Shown piece after piece: positions 35,482 through 44,311 of a DNA stretch of 64,000 bases. This DNA is from CBDHFQ01 sp965262565 (GTDB lineage Bacteria; Bacteroidota; Bacteroidia; J057), in NCBI GenBank assembly GCA_965262565.1, contig CBDHFQ010000044.1, positions 9,561-73,560 of the forward strand, given 5' to 3'. The notes below the pieces were generated by a model that worked only from the letters and a program-made list of their open reading frames with translations, searched no databases and was not told where the DNA came from. The position numbers and the translations under genes are program-made. Within the stretch, counting starts at the first letter, position 1; each line of letters opens with the position of its first letter.

Positions 35482-35627
35482 ATCAAATTCCTCCGCTAAT
35501 TCAACTAAAAATTACATTTGAATCTCTTAGAAAGTTAAAATTAGGGAATTATCTCGAATTTGATGTAAAGGTGTGGCTGAGAAGTAAAAAAGTTGGTTAG
35601 CTATCGCTTTAGTGAAGAAAGATTGAA

Positions 35628-36443
35628 TTAAAATCCTATCCCAATATTTAATCCTAACCTGTGATAAGTTCTATTCCCTGAAATCAGCACTTCTCTCCCA
35701 TTTACAAACTGGGGATCCCAAATCCATTCTGTCATTTCCTGATAGGTATTTTGGGATTTAAACTCCATTCCAATATACCATTCATGTTTTCTCCTGGTAT
35801 TAATTTTTATTCCAAGGCCAAGCTGATAATGCAATCCCCCATCAAATACTTGTGTGGGCCATATACCTGCTCCTAAAAATGCCCAGCCTACACTTGCTTG
35901 ATAATATGGACTGATCTTTTTTTGAACTACATCTCCTCTTACATCCAAAAAAAGTGGAAACAAACTTCCGTCGTAATAAGAATCTATCCCTATTCCTATT
36001 CCAGTATTCAAATACTGGTTCACATGATATTCTAGTATATAAGATAAGTTAGCATTAAAGCCTTCTCCATACCTTCCTTCTCCAAAACCAAAACCAAGAT
36101 CAAAAATGTGGTATATTCCTTTCTCTCTGAATGTAATGGGAAGGAGTTTCTTATTCTCTTTAAAAGATTTACGAATGAATTTAGCTGGTTCGAGAGTTAC
36201 ACTATCTATTTCAGAGGGATGGATGACAAATACACTACCTCCCATTAATTCAATTTTGAGTTGATCATCCCTGCCCTCTTCTAACAATGTCCCTCTAAGA
36301 ATACTTCCATCTTTTAAGTAAATTACATCCTCAGTTTCCTGATTCATTTTTTGTGCATAACAGCAATTGAAAGTCCCGGAGAGTATAACCCCAAAGGCAA
36401 TATAAACTCCTAGTGTACAGTCAATTAATTTCAGGCATTTCAT
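35628..36443 (-). CDS. Secreted outer-membrane-like protein of unknown function
   Basis: This 271-residue protein has a signal peptide ending near CCYAQ. The mature start is a short beta unit common in Bacteroidota envelope proteins (VIYLKDGSILRGTLLEEG, then VFVIHPSEIDSVTL). From residue ~105 the sequence is a series of beta-barrel-like strands rich in Gly and Tyr (FDLGFGFGEGRYGEGF, YQASVGWAFLGAGIWP, YHRLGLNIGIGF). It ends in an aromatic/glycine strand typical of outer-membrane barrels. No partner or enzymatic motif is visible. Confidence 0.65.
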   Translation of the reverse strand: MKCLKLIDCTLGVYIAFGVILSGTFNCCYAQKMNQETEDVIYLKDGSILRGTLLEEGRDDQLKIELMGGSVFVIHPSEIDSVTLEPAKFIRKSFKENKKLLPITFREKGIYHIFDLGFGFGEGRYGEGFNANLSYILEYHVNQYLNTGIGIGIDSYYDGSLFPLFLDVRGDVVQKKISPYYQASVGWAFLGAGIWPTQVFDGGLHYQLGLGIKINTRRKHEWYIGMEFKSQNTYQEMTEWIWDPQFVNGREVLISGNRTYHRLGLNIGIGF

Positions 36444-36604
36444 CTATATGTGCATTTAAGTATAGTAAGTGGATTATTTGTTAATCAATTTAGGAAGTTT
36501 ATTGGTTAATATAAGGTAAAAATTATTCTCTTTTTTGAATGAAGATAAATAATGACTTTAGTAATATCATCATTAGTATAATTACACCATTAATTCGCAG
36601 CAAG

Positions 36605-37912
36605 ATGAACATTAAAAAGTTTAGCTTTCCTTCTTATTTATGGATTTTCCTTCTATTAGCTTTTATATGTCAAAGTTGTATACAAGATAGCTGTGATCTG
36701 ACCTATGCTTATATGATATATACGCCTGTATATATGGATCCAGTCGCTTTTGATGGGGCAGTCAGGCTAGAATCAGCTCAGGAAATAAACAGACCAGGAA
36801 AAATTTATGCCTATAATGACGTCATTTTTGTAAGTGATATAGCAAGGGGAGTTCATATTATAGATAATTCTCAACCTGCTTCTCCCGCAAAGGTCGCTTT
36901 TATCAACGTACCTGGCACTTATGATTTGAACGTGGTGTGTGATAAACTTTATCTCGACAGCAGTTCAGATTTATTGGTTTTTGATCTATCCCAACCTTCC
37001 TCCCCTCAACTGTTAAACAGAGCAAAAAACGTACTGCCGGATATAACACAATATAGGGGGTATGTCGCTGATCCAAGCAAAGGGGTAGTCATTGACTGGG
37101 TTGCCGAAGAGGCCATAGGGGAATATGGATGCGATGGTGAAATTCCTTCAACATGGCAAAATAACGCTATTCCTGCTAATACATTAAATACCAGTGCTAC
37201 ACTTAATGCAAGAGGAATTATCCCTTCTGTCAATGGACAAGCTGGTTCTACCTCTAGATTTGCTTCTAAAGATGGTTATATGTATGTAGTTCGACCCAAT
37301 TCTTTACTGGTGTACAATATATCCGATTGCCTTGCTCCTACTCTCATCAATGAACATCCGTTGGAAAATTGGGGAGGAGAAGCTGAAACCATCTATTTAT
37401 TTGAAAATCTGATGTTTATCGGTGCTACTAATGGCGTAAGTGTATACGATATTGCTAATACAGCCCAGCCCTCTCTTCTTTCTCGTTCATTCCACGCTCA
37501 GGGATGTGATCCTGTTGTTTATGATGGTTCCTACGCTTATGTAACTTTACATACTGATCACGATGATTTGAGTCCTTGTACTGGTTGGACAAACCAACTA
37601 GAGGTGTGGAATATGGCAGACCCTGCAAATCCAATATTTGTTAATACATTTTTCATGACCTCCCCCAGAGGATTGGGAGTAGATCGGGACTTGTTGTTTA
37701 TAGCTGATGGACCTTCTGGCTTAAGAATCTTCGATAATTCCAATCCTACCGATGTAGGTAACCAACAGATCTACCAATTTCAGGATTTGTTTGCAACAGA
37801 TGTGATTCCATACGACGGAACATTAATAGCGGTAGGGGAAAATGGGATCTCGCAGTATGAATATTCAAATCCTTCGAACATACGATTGATCAGTCAACTC
37901 GGCCTTAAATAA
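36605..37912 (+). CDS. LVIVD-repeat beta-propeller lipoprotein
   Basis: This 435-residue lipoprotein starts at the ATG at 36605, which opens a signal ending in AFICQSC. A start at 36539 would give an implausible leader. Residues ~60-430 hold repeats of the LVIVD type, each with a VxDIxNPxxPxL-like segment (VHIIDNSQPASPAKVA, LLVFDLSQPSSPQLL, VSVYDIANTAQPSLL, VWNMADPANPIFV, LRIFDNSNPTDVG). That predicts a beta propeller at the cell surface or in the periplasm. Function unknown; propellers like this usually bind ligands or other proteins. A weak hairpin lies ~65 bases downstream. Confidence 0.8.
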   Translation: MNIKKFSFPSYLWIFLLLAFICQSCIQDSCDLTYAYMIYTPVYMDPVAFDGAVRLESAQEINRPGKIYAYNDVIFVSDIARGVHIIDNSQPASPAKVAFINVPGTYDLNVVCDKLYLDSSSDLLVFDLSQPSSPQLLNRAKNVLPDITQYRGYVADPSKGVVIDWVAEEAIGEYGCDGEIPSTWQNNAIPANTLNTSATLNARGIIPSVNGQAGSTSRFASKDGYMYVVRPNSLLVYNISDCLAPTLINEHPLENWGGEAETIYLFENLMFIGATNGVSVYDIANTAQPSLLSRSFHAQGCDPVVYDGSYAYVTLHTDHDDLSPCTGWTNQLEVWNMADPANPIFVNTFFMTSPRGLGVDRDLLFIADGPSGLRIFDNSNPTDVGNQQIYQFQDLFATDVIPYDGTLIAVGENGISQYEYSNPSNIRLISQLGLK

Positions 37913-37976
37913 TAAATAGAACAACATCTAAAGGTAAAGATAGGTCACATTCTGATATAGCTAAACAAATGATGGC

Positions 37977-37999
37977 AAGAGGTTCATGTAGAACTTCTT
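37977..37999. terminator. Possible hairpin between convergent genes
   Basis: AAGAGGTTC (37977-37985) pairs with GAACTTCTT (37991-37999) with one G-T wobble and a 5-base loop. No T-run follows, so a terminator role is only possible. Confidence 0.35.
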
Positions 38000-38111
38000 A
38001 CCACCGACAAGTAGAATTAACAATCCAAATGTAAATCTTTATCCCTTACAGTAGGTGTATACTTCATTGGTATAAAATATGCACACCCAATGTGCCAGAG
38101 GATTTATTCAT

Positions 38112-38510
38112 CTAATCATTTATGGATTCTGCCTGTTCGTAAGGAATAATTTCTTCGTATGGTCGAATCCCAGGATTGGTTCCTATAATTGGATTTGGAA
38201 AATACTGTTTACCCTCTAAGTAACTTTTTAGCAATTCCGGGGATAGTTGTTGGACTTTTTTGAAATCCTGAAGAAATCGTTCGGATTCTCCCAGACTTCG
38301 GTAGGTTAGCCCTCTTCTTAGATACAACTCCGGATGCAGAGGATCTAAAGTGGCGGCATGTTGATAAGCATTAAGCGCTTCTGCAAACTTTTGTTCGAGG
38401 AAAAATTGGTGTCCCTTTGCTAATAATTCATCGAATGTTTGCGAATTGCACAACTGAATGTTAACCAAAAGTATAGATGTACATAGGATAAAAATGTTAA
38501 CATTTTTCAT
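38112..38510 (-). CDS. Small secreted tetratricopeptide-repeat protein
   Basis: This 132-residue protein has a signal peptide (MKNVNIFILCTSILLVNIQL) and then about two TPR units at ~25-95 (LLAKGHQFFLEQKFAEALNA, then AATLDPLHPELYLRRGLTYR). The C-terminus is Pro-rich and polar. TPRs mediate protein-protein contacts, so a periplasmic adaptor role is likely. Nothing in the neighbours fixes a partner; it is convergent with the LVIVD-repeat gene. Confidence 0.7.
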   Translation of the reverse strand: MKNVNIFILCTSILLVNIQLCNSQTFDELLAKGHQFFLEQKFAEALNAYQHAATLDPLHPELYLRRGLTYRSLGESERFLQDFKKVQQLSPELLKSYLEGKQYFPNPIIGTNPGIRPYEEIIPYEQAESIND

Positions 38511-39008
38511 GGGCTTAACTGTTATGTGTTGTTACTATATATTCGTCCTTTAAAAAAACGCCAGACTACCTTCACATCTCAGACATTTGTTATCAGGCAA
38601 TCTGGCTACTAAGGAAAAACACTTTGACTGTACTTACGCTTAAGTCTCTATTGATCTTAGTTGATTATGTAATGATCCTTTCTCATTTGTAATGATCAAC
38701 CAGGATTCTAGGCCACTTGCCGGATTTTTGAAAGTAACGTTTGTTTCATATCCACCTCTTCGAGTCTTACTGTTAAGCAATCTAGCCACACGGTGGAAAG
38801 CACAACGGTTGCTAAATCAAGCTGATCATTTTTCATGGGCACTATATCTAATATGTAATTCTTCTTTTAATATAGTACGATAATATTAAATAATAGTTTT
38901 ACTACCTTGTACAATAAATGTGTTATTATAAAATATAGTAAAACTATTGCATATTCATGCCGTACATAATTAAGTTCCCAAATCTCAGTTGTACTTAACT
39001 CATTAATC
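38511..39008. other. Intergenic region holding an inverted repeat, no gene seen
   Basis: About 500 AT-rich bases separate the divergent TPR gene and a small secreted-peptide gene. I see no convincing coding frame. A 13-base inverted repeat lies at 38892-38948, and a short direct repeat TGTAATGATC occurs twice at 38668-38697. The rest shows nothing I can name. Confidence 0.5.
38892..38948. repeat. Perfect 13-base inverted repeat upstream of a small gene
   Basis: AATAGTTTTACTA (38892-38904) and its exact reverse complement TAGTAAAACTATT (38936-38948) are separated by 31 bases. It lies 60 bases before the ATG at 39009, so it could be an operator pair for a dimeric regulator or form a weak RNA hairpin. 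Confidence 0.6.
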
Positions 39009-39263
39009 ATGAAAAATTTAAAACGCTCAAGATTTTTGAAGGCTACGATCATTTGTTTTACAGTCCTGATGCCAGGGGGGCTTGTTTTTTCCTTATATGT
39101 TAAGGAGTCCTCTATAGCGCAGATGGATAATATGTCGGTTTTATCTGAGGTTGACGTGAAGAAGAAGGTCAGTGGAGATGAATTAGTCTATTCTAAGCCC
39201 ACCATTTTAAGTGATCAATTAGCAGTATCCCGAAAAGGCACATCTTCTTTAGTAATTCCTTAA
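39009..39263 (+). CDS. Small single-pass membrane or secreted peptide
   Basis: This 84-residue protein has a basic N-terminus (KNLKRSRFLKAT), one hydrophobic segment (IICFTVLMPGGLVFSLYV) and a polar tail without cysteines. I recognise no family. It has its own terminator and a long upstream region with an inverted repeat, which suggests a regulated single-gene unit. It may instead be a secreted peptide if the hydrophobic segment is cleaved; MPGGLVFS gives a possible site. Confidence 0.5.
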   Translation: MKNLKRSRFLKATIICFTVLMPGGLVFSLYVKESSIAQMDNMSVLSEVDVKKKVSGDELVYSKPTILSDQLAVSRKGTSSLVIP

Positions 39264-39322
39264 ACATTAGTAAAGAAGATGAAAAGCTGAATGATCAATC
39301 TATGTCTATAACCTCATTTTTG

Positions 39323-39354
39323 AGCCATTCCTTTCTAAAGGAGTGGCTTTTTTT
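39323..39354 (+). terminator. Terminator after the small peptide gene
   Basis: The stem AGCCATTCCTT / AAGGAGTGGCT (39323-39348, one mismatch, short loop) is followed by TTTTTTT. This is a strong intrinsic terminator. Confidence 0.8.
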
Positions 39355-39458
39355 ATTTCATATTACTTAAGGTGCTTATCTATCCTATCTTGAACAATAT
39401 GAGCATAGGATCTAAGTTCTTTGGTTAGCGTTAAGTAAGATCCATAACTGCTGCATGT

Positions 39459-41270
39459 ATGAAGTTTTTATCACTTTTCTTTCTGGTATGCATTACAACT
39501 CATCTATCCAATGCTCAATCTAAGTGGTCCGATAAAATAAAAATTTCCAGAAAAACAGCCGAAGTTGGGGTTGCCGATGTTGATCGAGATGGCCATGTGG
39601 ATATTGTTATTTGTGGCAAAGATCAATATTGGTATGCAGGTCCGTCTTTTGAGGAAAGCTATCTGCTAGGTACATCAAATGGTGGTCCATATGCTGCCAG
39701 AGTCGCTGATATTAATGGCGATGGTTGGCCAGACTTTGTGACTTCAGATGGAGCAAGAAATGAAGGAGATTTACCCGGTCATATTTATCTGTATATAAAT
39801 CCAGCTGATAAAAATGAAGTTAAAACAGCGTGGAAAAGAATTATTATTTATTCAGGTAATGTCAGGCACCAAAATGATATGCGAATCATAGATATGGATG
39901 GTGATGGGTTATTAGATATCATTGAAAGAACATGGTCATCAGAAAGAGTAGTTATCGCTTTCCAAAATGAGGATATAGAACAATGGACCGTGAGGCCTTT
40001 TGATACAGGAGAAAAGGGTAAACCTGAAGGAATTTCTGCCGGAGATGTAGATGGGGATGGAGAAATGGAAATGGTCCTATCTGGGGTTTATTGGGATAAT
40101 CCTGACGGATGGCGCCAAGGACAACCCGAGGAATATCTCATAGATGAACAATTCGTTCAAGAGGAAGTGAAATCTGCCGTAGGAGATATTGATCTGGATG
40201 GAGATAATGACATTTATATGGCGAGTGCTGAAAGAGATTATGTTTATTTGGCTTGGTACGAAAATACAGGAAAAAATGAAGATGGGGGTATTAATTTCAA
40301 GCGCCACATGATAAAAGATAATTTCGGGAATTGTCATATGGTAGAATTAGTGGATATGGATCATGATGGAGATTTAGACATCAGCACAGCCCAGAATTTT
40401 GGCGATTCAGGTTGTCTCATTTTTTATAATGAACATAAAGGAGCCTCATGGAAAGAGGTGAATATAGATCCTACAGGTTCCTTTTACACGGGTATTGCTA
40501 AAGATCTGGATAAAGACGGAGACATTGACCTAGTAGGACCGGATAAATTTTATGGATTTGTGCATTATTATCTTAATGAAAATGACAAATCCCCCCCTAC
40601 TCCGGAAGAACCGAAAGGTATTCAATTTATTAATGTTATGCTGGAAGGATATTATCTAGCAGAACAACAGGAAATGGGCATAGGTCTTAATTCTCAAGGC
40701 TTACTTCCAACAACACAACCATTCAATGAAACACCTTGGGAGTACGACGGAAAAGAGACATTAGCTTCTATCCCTGAAGACATGGTGGATTGGATGTTAG
40801 TTTGCTTGAGAGATCAAGATGGAAATATACTTGAAAAAAAAGCTTGCGTATTGCTTAAAAATGGGGATCTCCAATCTGTTGAAGGTGAAAAAGAATTAAT
40901 TTTTGATAGGCTCAATGAGGATATTCCTGTTCTAGGAGATGAGTCACTCTATTTGTCCATACATCATAAAAGCCATTTAGGGATTGTATGTGCTGTTCCT
41001 GAAGATAGAGTGGTAGATATTGTAGCAAATGACGATTTATTTGGCCAACATCAACTAAAATTAGTGGATAATCAAAAACTGATCTATTGTGGCGACTTTG
41101 ATTCAAACCATATTATCAATAATCAAGACTACAATTCCTGGAAAGTCAGTAGAGCCACCATTAATCAGTATTTATCTATTGATGCAGATGGAAATGGGAT
41201 CATCAATAATCTGGATTATAATCTTTGGTCCAAAAACAGATCAAAAATAGGGAATCAACTTCTCAAATAA
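39459..41270 (+). CDS. Secreted FG-GAP/VCBS-type protein with dockerin-like C-terminus
   Basis: This 603-residue protein has a signal peptide (MKFLSLFFLVCITTHLSNAQ). Residues ~30-375 contain FG-GAP/VCBS-type calcium-loop repeats (VADVDRDGHVDIVI, VADINGDGWPDFVTSDGA, IIDMDGDGLLDII, AGDVDGDGEMEMVL, VGDIDLDGDNDIYMA, VDMDHDGDLDIST), forming a propeller. From ~388 it carries a C-terminal module (FINVMLEGYYLAEQQEM, DWMLVCLRDQDGN, LYLSIHHKSHLGI) that ends from ~544 in two dockerin-like calcium loops (CGDFDSNHIINNQDYNSW; DADGNGIINNLDYNLW). The same module ends the GH9 protein downstream. It probably binds polysaccharide or other cell-surface partners and may be displayed together with the GH9 enzyme. 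Confidence 0.85.
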   Translation: MKFLSLFFLVCITTHLSNAQSKWSDKIKISRKTAEVGVADVDRDGHVDIVICGKDQYWYAGPSFEESYLLGTSNGGPYAARVADINGDGWPDFVTSDGARNEGDLPGHIYLYINPADKNEVKTAWKRIIIYSGNVRHQNDMRIIDMDGDGLLDIIERTWSSERVVIAFQNEDIEQWTVRPFDTGEKGKPEGISAGDVDGDGEMEMVLSGVYWDNPDGWRQGQPEEYLIDEQFVQEEVKSAVGDIDLDGDNDIYMASAERDYVYLAWYENTGKNEDGGINFKRHMIKDNFGNCHMVELVDMDHDGDLDISTAQNFGDSGCLIFYNEHKGASWKEVNIDPTGSFYTGIAKDLDKDGDIDLVGPDKFYGFVHYYLNENDKSPPTPEEPKGIQFINVMLEGYYLAEQQEMGIGLNSQGLLPTTQPFNETPWEYDGKETLASIPEDMVDWMLVCLRDQDGNILEKKACVLLKNGDLQSVEGEKELIFDRLNEDIPVLGDESLYLSIHHKSHLGIVCAVPEDRVVDIVANDDLFGQHQLKLVDNQKLIYCGDFDSNHIINNQDYNSWKVSRATINQYLSIDADGNGIINNLDYNLWSKNRSKIGNQLLK

Positions 41271-41530
41271 AGGAAAAAGCTCTTATTTTAACCTTCCATG
41301 AACATGGATAGCCTTTTGAACATGAGCAAAATATATGTTACCTTTTTGATGCATAGCAGTTATCGCTAAATGTAGAAGAGCTCAATAATTATTATGTAAT
41401 TTTTAGCGATAATTTTTCCGTTCATATTACCTATCAAAGCAGTTTTGACCCATTGGCACAATAAGAAAAAAGTGTATGGGTTACTAACTAAAATTATTTT
41501 GTCAACCCTCGCAACCCAAACAAGCATTCC

Positions 41531-44098
41531 ATGAACTTTAACTTGCCACTAATTCCTATCCTGCTCTTATTACTGCCAAATTTCGTTCTGTCTGAGCCTC
41601 CTCAAACCACCCCTTTCATTAAAATAGATCAGTTTGGATATTTTTGTGAGTCAAAAAAAGTAGCTGTTATTGCAGATCCTCAAATCGGTTTTAATGCGGC
41701 TCAGGCATTTACTCCCGGAAATACGTTTGAGGTGAGAGCGTGGGATACTGATAAGCTGATGTATTCTGGTGCCGTAAGCCCGTGGAAAGGAGGACAACTT
41801 CATAATCAATCAGGTGATCGTGGGTGGTGGTTTGATTTCAGTGAGGTGAACGAGCCTGGAACTTATTACATTTTTGATCCTCAAAATCAGGTAGGTTCTT
41901 ATGCCTTCCGAATAGGTTCTGATGTATATGACGAAGTACTTAAAGTAGCCGTCAGAACCTATTTTTATCAGCGGGTCAATTATATAAAAGAGGCTAAATA
42001 TGTAGGAAATAATTGGGCTGATGCTGCCTCTTATGAAGGCCCTAATCAAGACAGATTTGCTACCAGCCGTTTTGATAAAGGTAATCCTGCTACTGCTAAG
42101 GATGTACATGGAGGCTGGTATGATGCAGGAGATCCTAACAAGTATACTACCTTTGCTTTTGATCCTATGATGCAACTGATGACTGCATATCGATTGAATC
42201 CTAACACATTTACAGACGATTATAATATTCCAGAATCTGGTAACGGCATCGCGGATTTATTGGATGAAGTTAAATATGAATTGGATTGGCTGAAAAGAAT
42301 GCAGGATGGCACTGGAACCAATGGATTTTTCTTAAAAGTAGGAGTAGATAATTATAATGAAGTAACGCCTCCCAGTACGGATACTCGACCAAGATATTAT
42401 CTACCAGAATGTACTTCATCGACGATCAGTGGTATGGGCATGTTCGCTTTAGCTGCTATCGTTTATCAAGCCCTTCCCGATGCAGAAATGAAAGCTTACG
42501 GAGCTGATTTATTAGAGAGAGCAGAAGCAGCCTGGGCCAGAGCTAAAGTCACGACAAATAATTTTTCTACTTTTCAAACGGAATGCGATGATCAAGATAT
42601 TAAGGCTGGAGATGCAGATATGCCCGGTACAGAGCAATTTGAGCGGGCGGTAACTTCTGCTATCTATCTTTTTGAAGCAACTGGAAAAGCGGCGTATAAA
42701 GAGTTTGTAGAACAAAATTACACTACTGTCAGACCCTATTCCGAATCTTATTGGAGTCCTTATAGAATGGCTACCAGTTATGCGCTATTATACTACTCTC
42801 AGCTTCCAGGTGTCTCAGCATCTGTAAGTCAAAACATTCTAGCTCAAAAATCTAATTCCAATAGTGTTTTTTCTGTGGACCAATATCAAAGTGAAGCTGA
42901 TTTATATAGAGCTTTTATGGAGGATTGGGCTTATCACTGGGGAAGTAATTCGGTGCGTTCCAATGTGGGGAATATCAATTTGGACTTCAATACCTTCGGA
43001 CTAAATCCCTCAAATGAATCTCTGTATACTGAGGTTGCGGAACAACATCTTCATTGGTTGCATGGAGTTAATCCTTTGTCAATTGTCATGTTAAGTAATA
43101 TGTACGATTTTGGAGCTGACAGTTCTGTGAATGAATTTTATCACTTCTGGTTTAGCGATGGTTCTGAATTTGACAATGCTAAAACCTCTCCTAAAGGTCC
43201 TGCTCCGGGTTATTTAACAGGTGGTCCTAATGCTTCCTATACAGAATCCCGAATCAATCCTCCTTATAACCAACCTCCTCAGAAGTCCTATAAAGACTGG
43301 AACGGTTCCTGGAATGGAACTTTTACTGAAGCTTCCTGGGAAATCACGGAAAACTCTATTACCTATCAAGGACCTTATATTTTATTTCTCTCCAGATTGA
43401 TCAGCCTGCAATCAGCATGTAAAAAAGAAGAAACTCCTACGCCGGATAATCCTACCATAAGTTTGGTTAACATATTTTTGGAAGGATTTTTATTGGCTGA
43501 CAAGCAAGAGATGAATACTGATTTGCAAAAAGGTAATTTGATCCCTAATAGTCAACCTTTTAATCAAGCTCCCTGGAATTATGGAGGCTCGGAACAATTT
43601 ACTTCTGCCGATATTTCTTGGGTAGATTGGGTGTTGGTAGAACTGAGAGATAGTGATGGAAATTTATTAGAACAGCAAGCCTGCTTATTGACCCAAACAG
43701 GAGAAATAACAACAATAAATGGAGAAACAAATATTCCTTTTTCAGCTTTAACCGACGCAAGTGAGGAATCGGATTTTGTGTTAGCGATTCATCACAAAAG
43801 TCACTTAGCTGTAGCATTTGATGCCAAATCTGGAGCTACGATCGATCCCCTTAATGGATCCAAGGCAATAGGATTCGAACAACAAATAGATATAAATGGT
43901 ACTCCCGCGTTGTTTTGTGGGGATTTCGATGGTAATGGGAATATCAATAATCTGGATTTTAATCTCTGGGCCAAAAACAGTGCCGCTGTGGGTAAATATT
44001 TGGAGATAGATGCTGATGGTAATGGAATCGTCAATAATCGGGATTACAACTATTGGACAAAAAATAGAGCTAAATTGAGGAGTGACATTATTAAGTAG
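41531..44098 (+). CDS. Secreted GH9 endoglucanase with N-terminal Ig-like and C-terminal dockerin-like module
   Basis: This 855-residue enzyme has a signal peptide and then an N-terminal Ig-like (CelD_N) domain at ~30-135 (FIKIDQFGYFCESKKVAVIA, ending SYAFRIGSD). The GH9 (alpha/alpha)6 catalytic domain spans ~140-625. It has the catalytic Asp pair in DVHGGWYDAGDPNKY (~191-205), LHWLHGVNPLSIV, and the acid Glu in TENSITYQGPYI (~605-616). A Pro/Thr linker (KEETPTPDNPT) leads to the same C-terminal module as the preceding protein (from ~643), with paired dockerin-like loops (CGDFDGNGNINNLDFNLW; DADGNGIVNNRDYNYW) from ~795. It should cut beta-1,4-glucan, most likely cellulose. Confidence 0.92.
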   Translation: MNFNLPLIPILLLLLPNFVLSEPPQTTPFIKIDQFGYFCESKKVAVIADPQIGFNAAQAFTPGNTFEVRAWDTDKLMYSGAVSPWKGGQLHNQSGDRGWWFDFSEVNEPGTYYIFDPQNQVGSYAFRIGSDVYDEVLKVAVRTYFYQRVNYIKEAKYVGNNWADAASYEGPNQDRFATSRFDKGNPATAKDVHGGWYDAGDPNKYTTFAFDPMMQLMTAYRLNPNTFTDDYNIPESGNGIADLLDEVKYELDWLKRMQDGTGTNGFFLKVGVDNYNEVTPPSTDTRPRYYLPECTSSTISGMGMFALAAIVYQALPDAEMKAYGADLLERAEAAWARAKVTTNNFSTFQTECDDQDIKAGDADMPGTEQFERAVTSAIYLFEATGKAAYKEFVEQNYTTVRPYSESYWSPYRMATSYALLYYSQLPGVSASVSQNILAQKSNSNSVFSVDQYQSEADLYRAFMEDWAYHWGSNSVRSNVGNINLDFNTFGLNPSNESLYTEVAEQHLHWLHGVNPLSIVMLSNMYDFGADSSVNEFYHFWFSDGSEFDNAKTSPKGPAPGYLTGGPNASYTESRINPPYNQPPQKSYKDWNGSWNGTFTEASWEITENSITYQGPYILFLSRLISLQSACKKEETPTPDNPTISLVNIFLEGFLLADKQEMNTDLQKGNLIPNSQPFNQAPWNYGGSEQFTSADISWVDWVLVELRDSDGNLLEQQACLLTQTGEITTINGETNIPFSALTDASEESDFVLAIHHKSHLAVAFDAKSGATIDPLNGSKAIGFEQQIDINGTPALFCGDFDGNGNINNLDFNLWAKNSAAVGKYLEIDADGNGIVNNRDYNYWTKNRAKLRSDIIK

Positions 44099-44099
44099 A

Positions 44100-44131
44100 A
44101 AAAACACTTACTACTTGTCAGTAATAAGTGT
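44100..44131 (-). terminator. Hairpin downstream of the propeller kinase gene
   Basis: ACACTTACTAC (44104-44114) pairs with GTAATAAGTGT (44121-44131) with one mismatch. On the minus strand it is followed by TTTTTT, so it may end transcription of the kinase gene. Confidence 0.5.
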
Positions 44132-44311
44132 GTCGGTTAAGTTGATTTCATGATAACGATCATTTCCGAGAATCTGTATCTTGAGAGGGACAAGAATTAG
44201 CTATATTTTATTTACAACGTCAACCTAATTTGATATTTAGTTTTCTTTAATTCTGCAAAATTTAGTCAATATAACAGCATATTTATTGAAAGATATATTT
44301 CAATAAATAAA

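Noticed and set aside
38587..38798. Similar short stretches (CAATCTGGCTAC and CAATCTAGCCAC) about 185 bases apart
   Set aside because: Only ~12 bases match and no longer repeat or mobile-element end surrounds them, so chance is likely.
38692..38883. 63-residue frame in the 38.5-39.0 kb gap
   Set aside because: No signal, no motif, no conservation visible; composition is like random intergenic sequence.
41810..42175. 121-residue minus-strand frame within the GH9 gene
   Set aside because: It lies opposite the GH9 catalytic domain and is explained as an antisense shadow.
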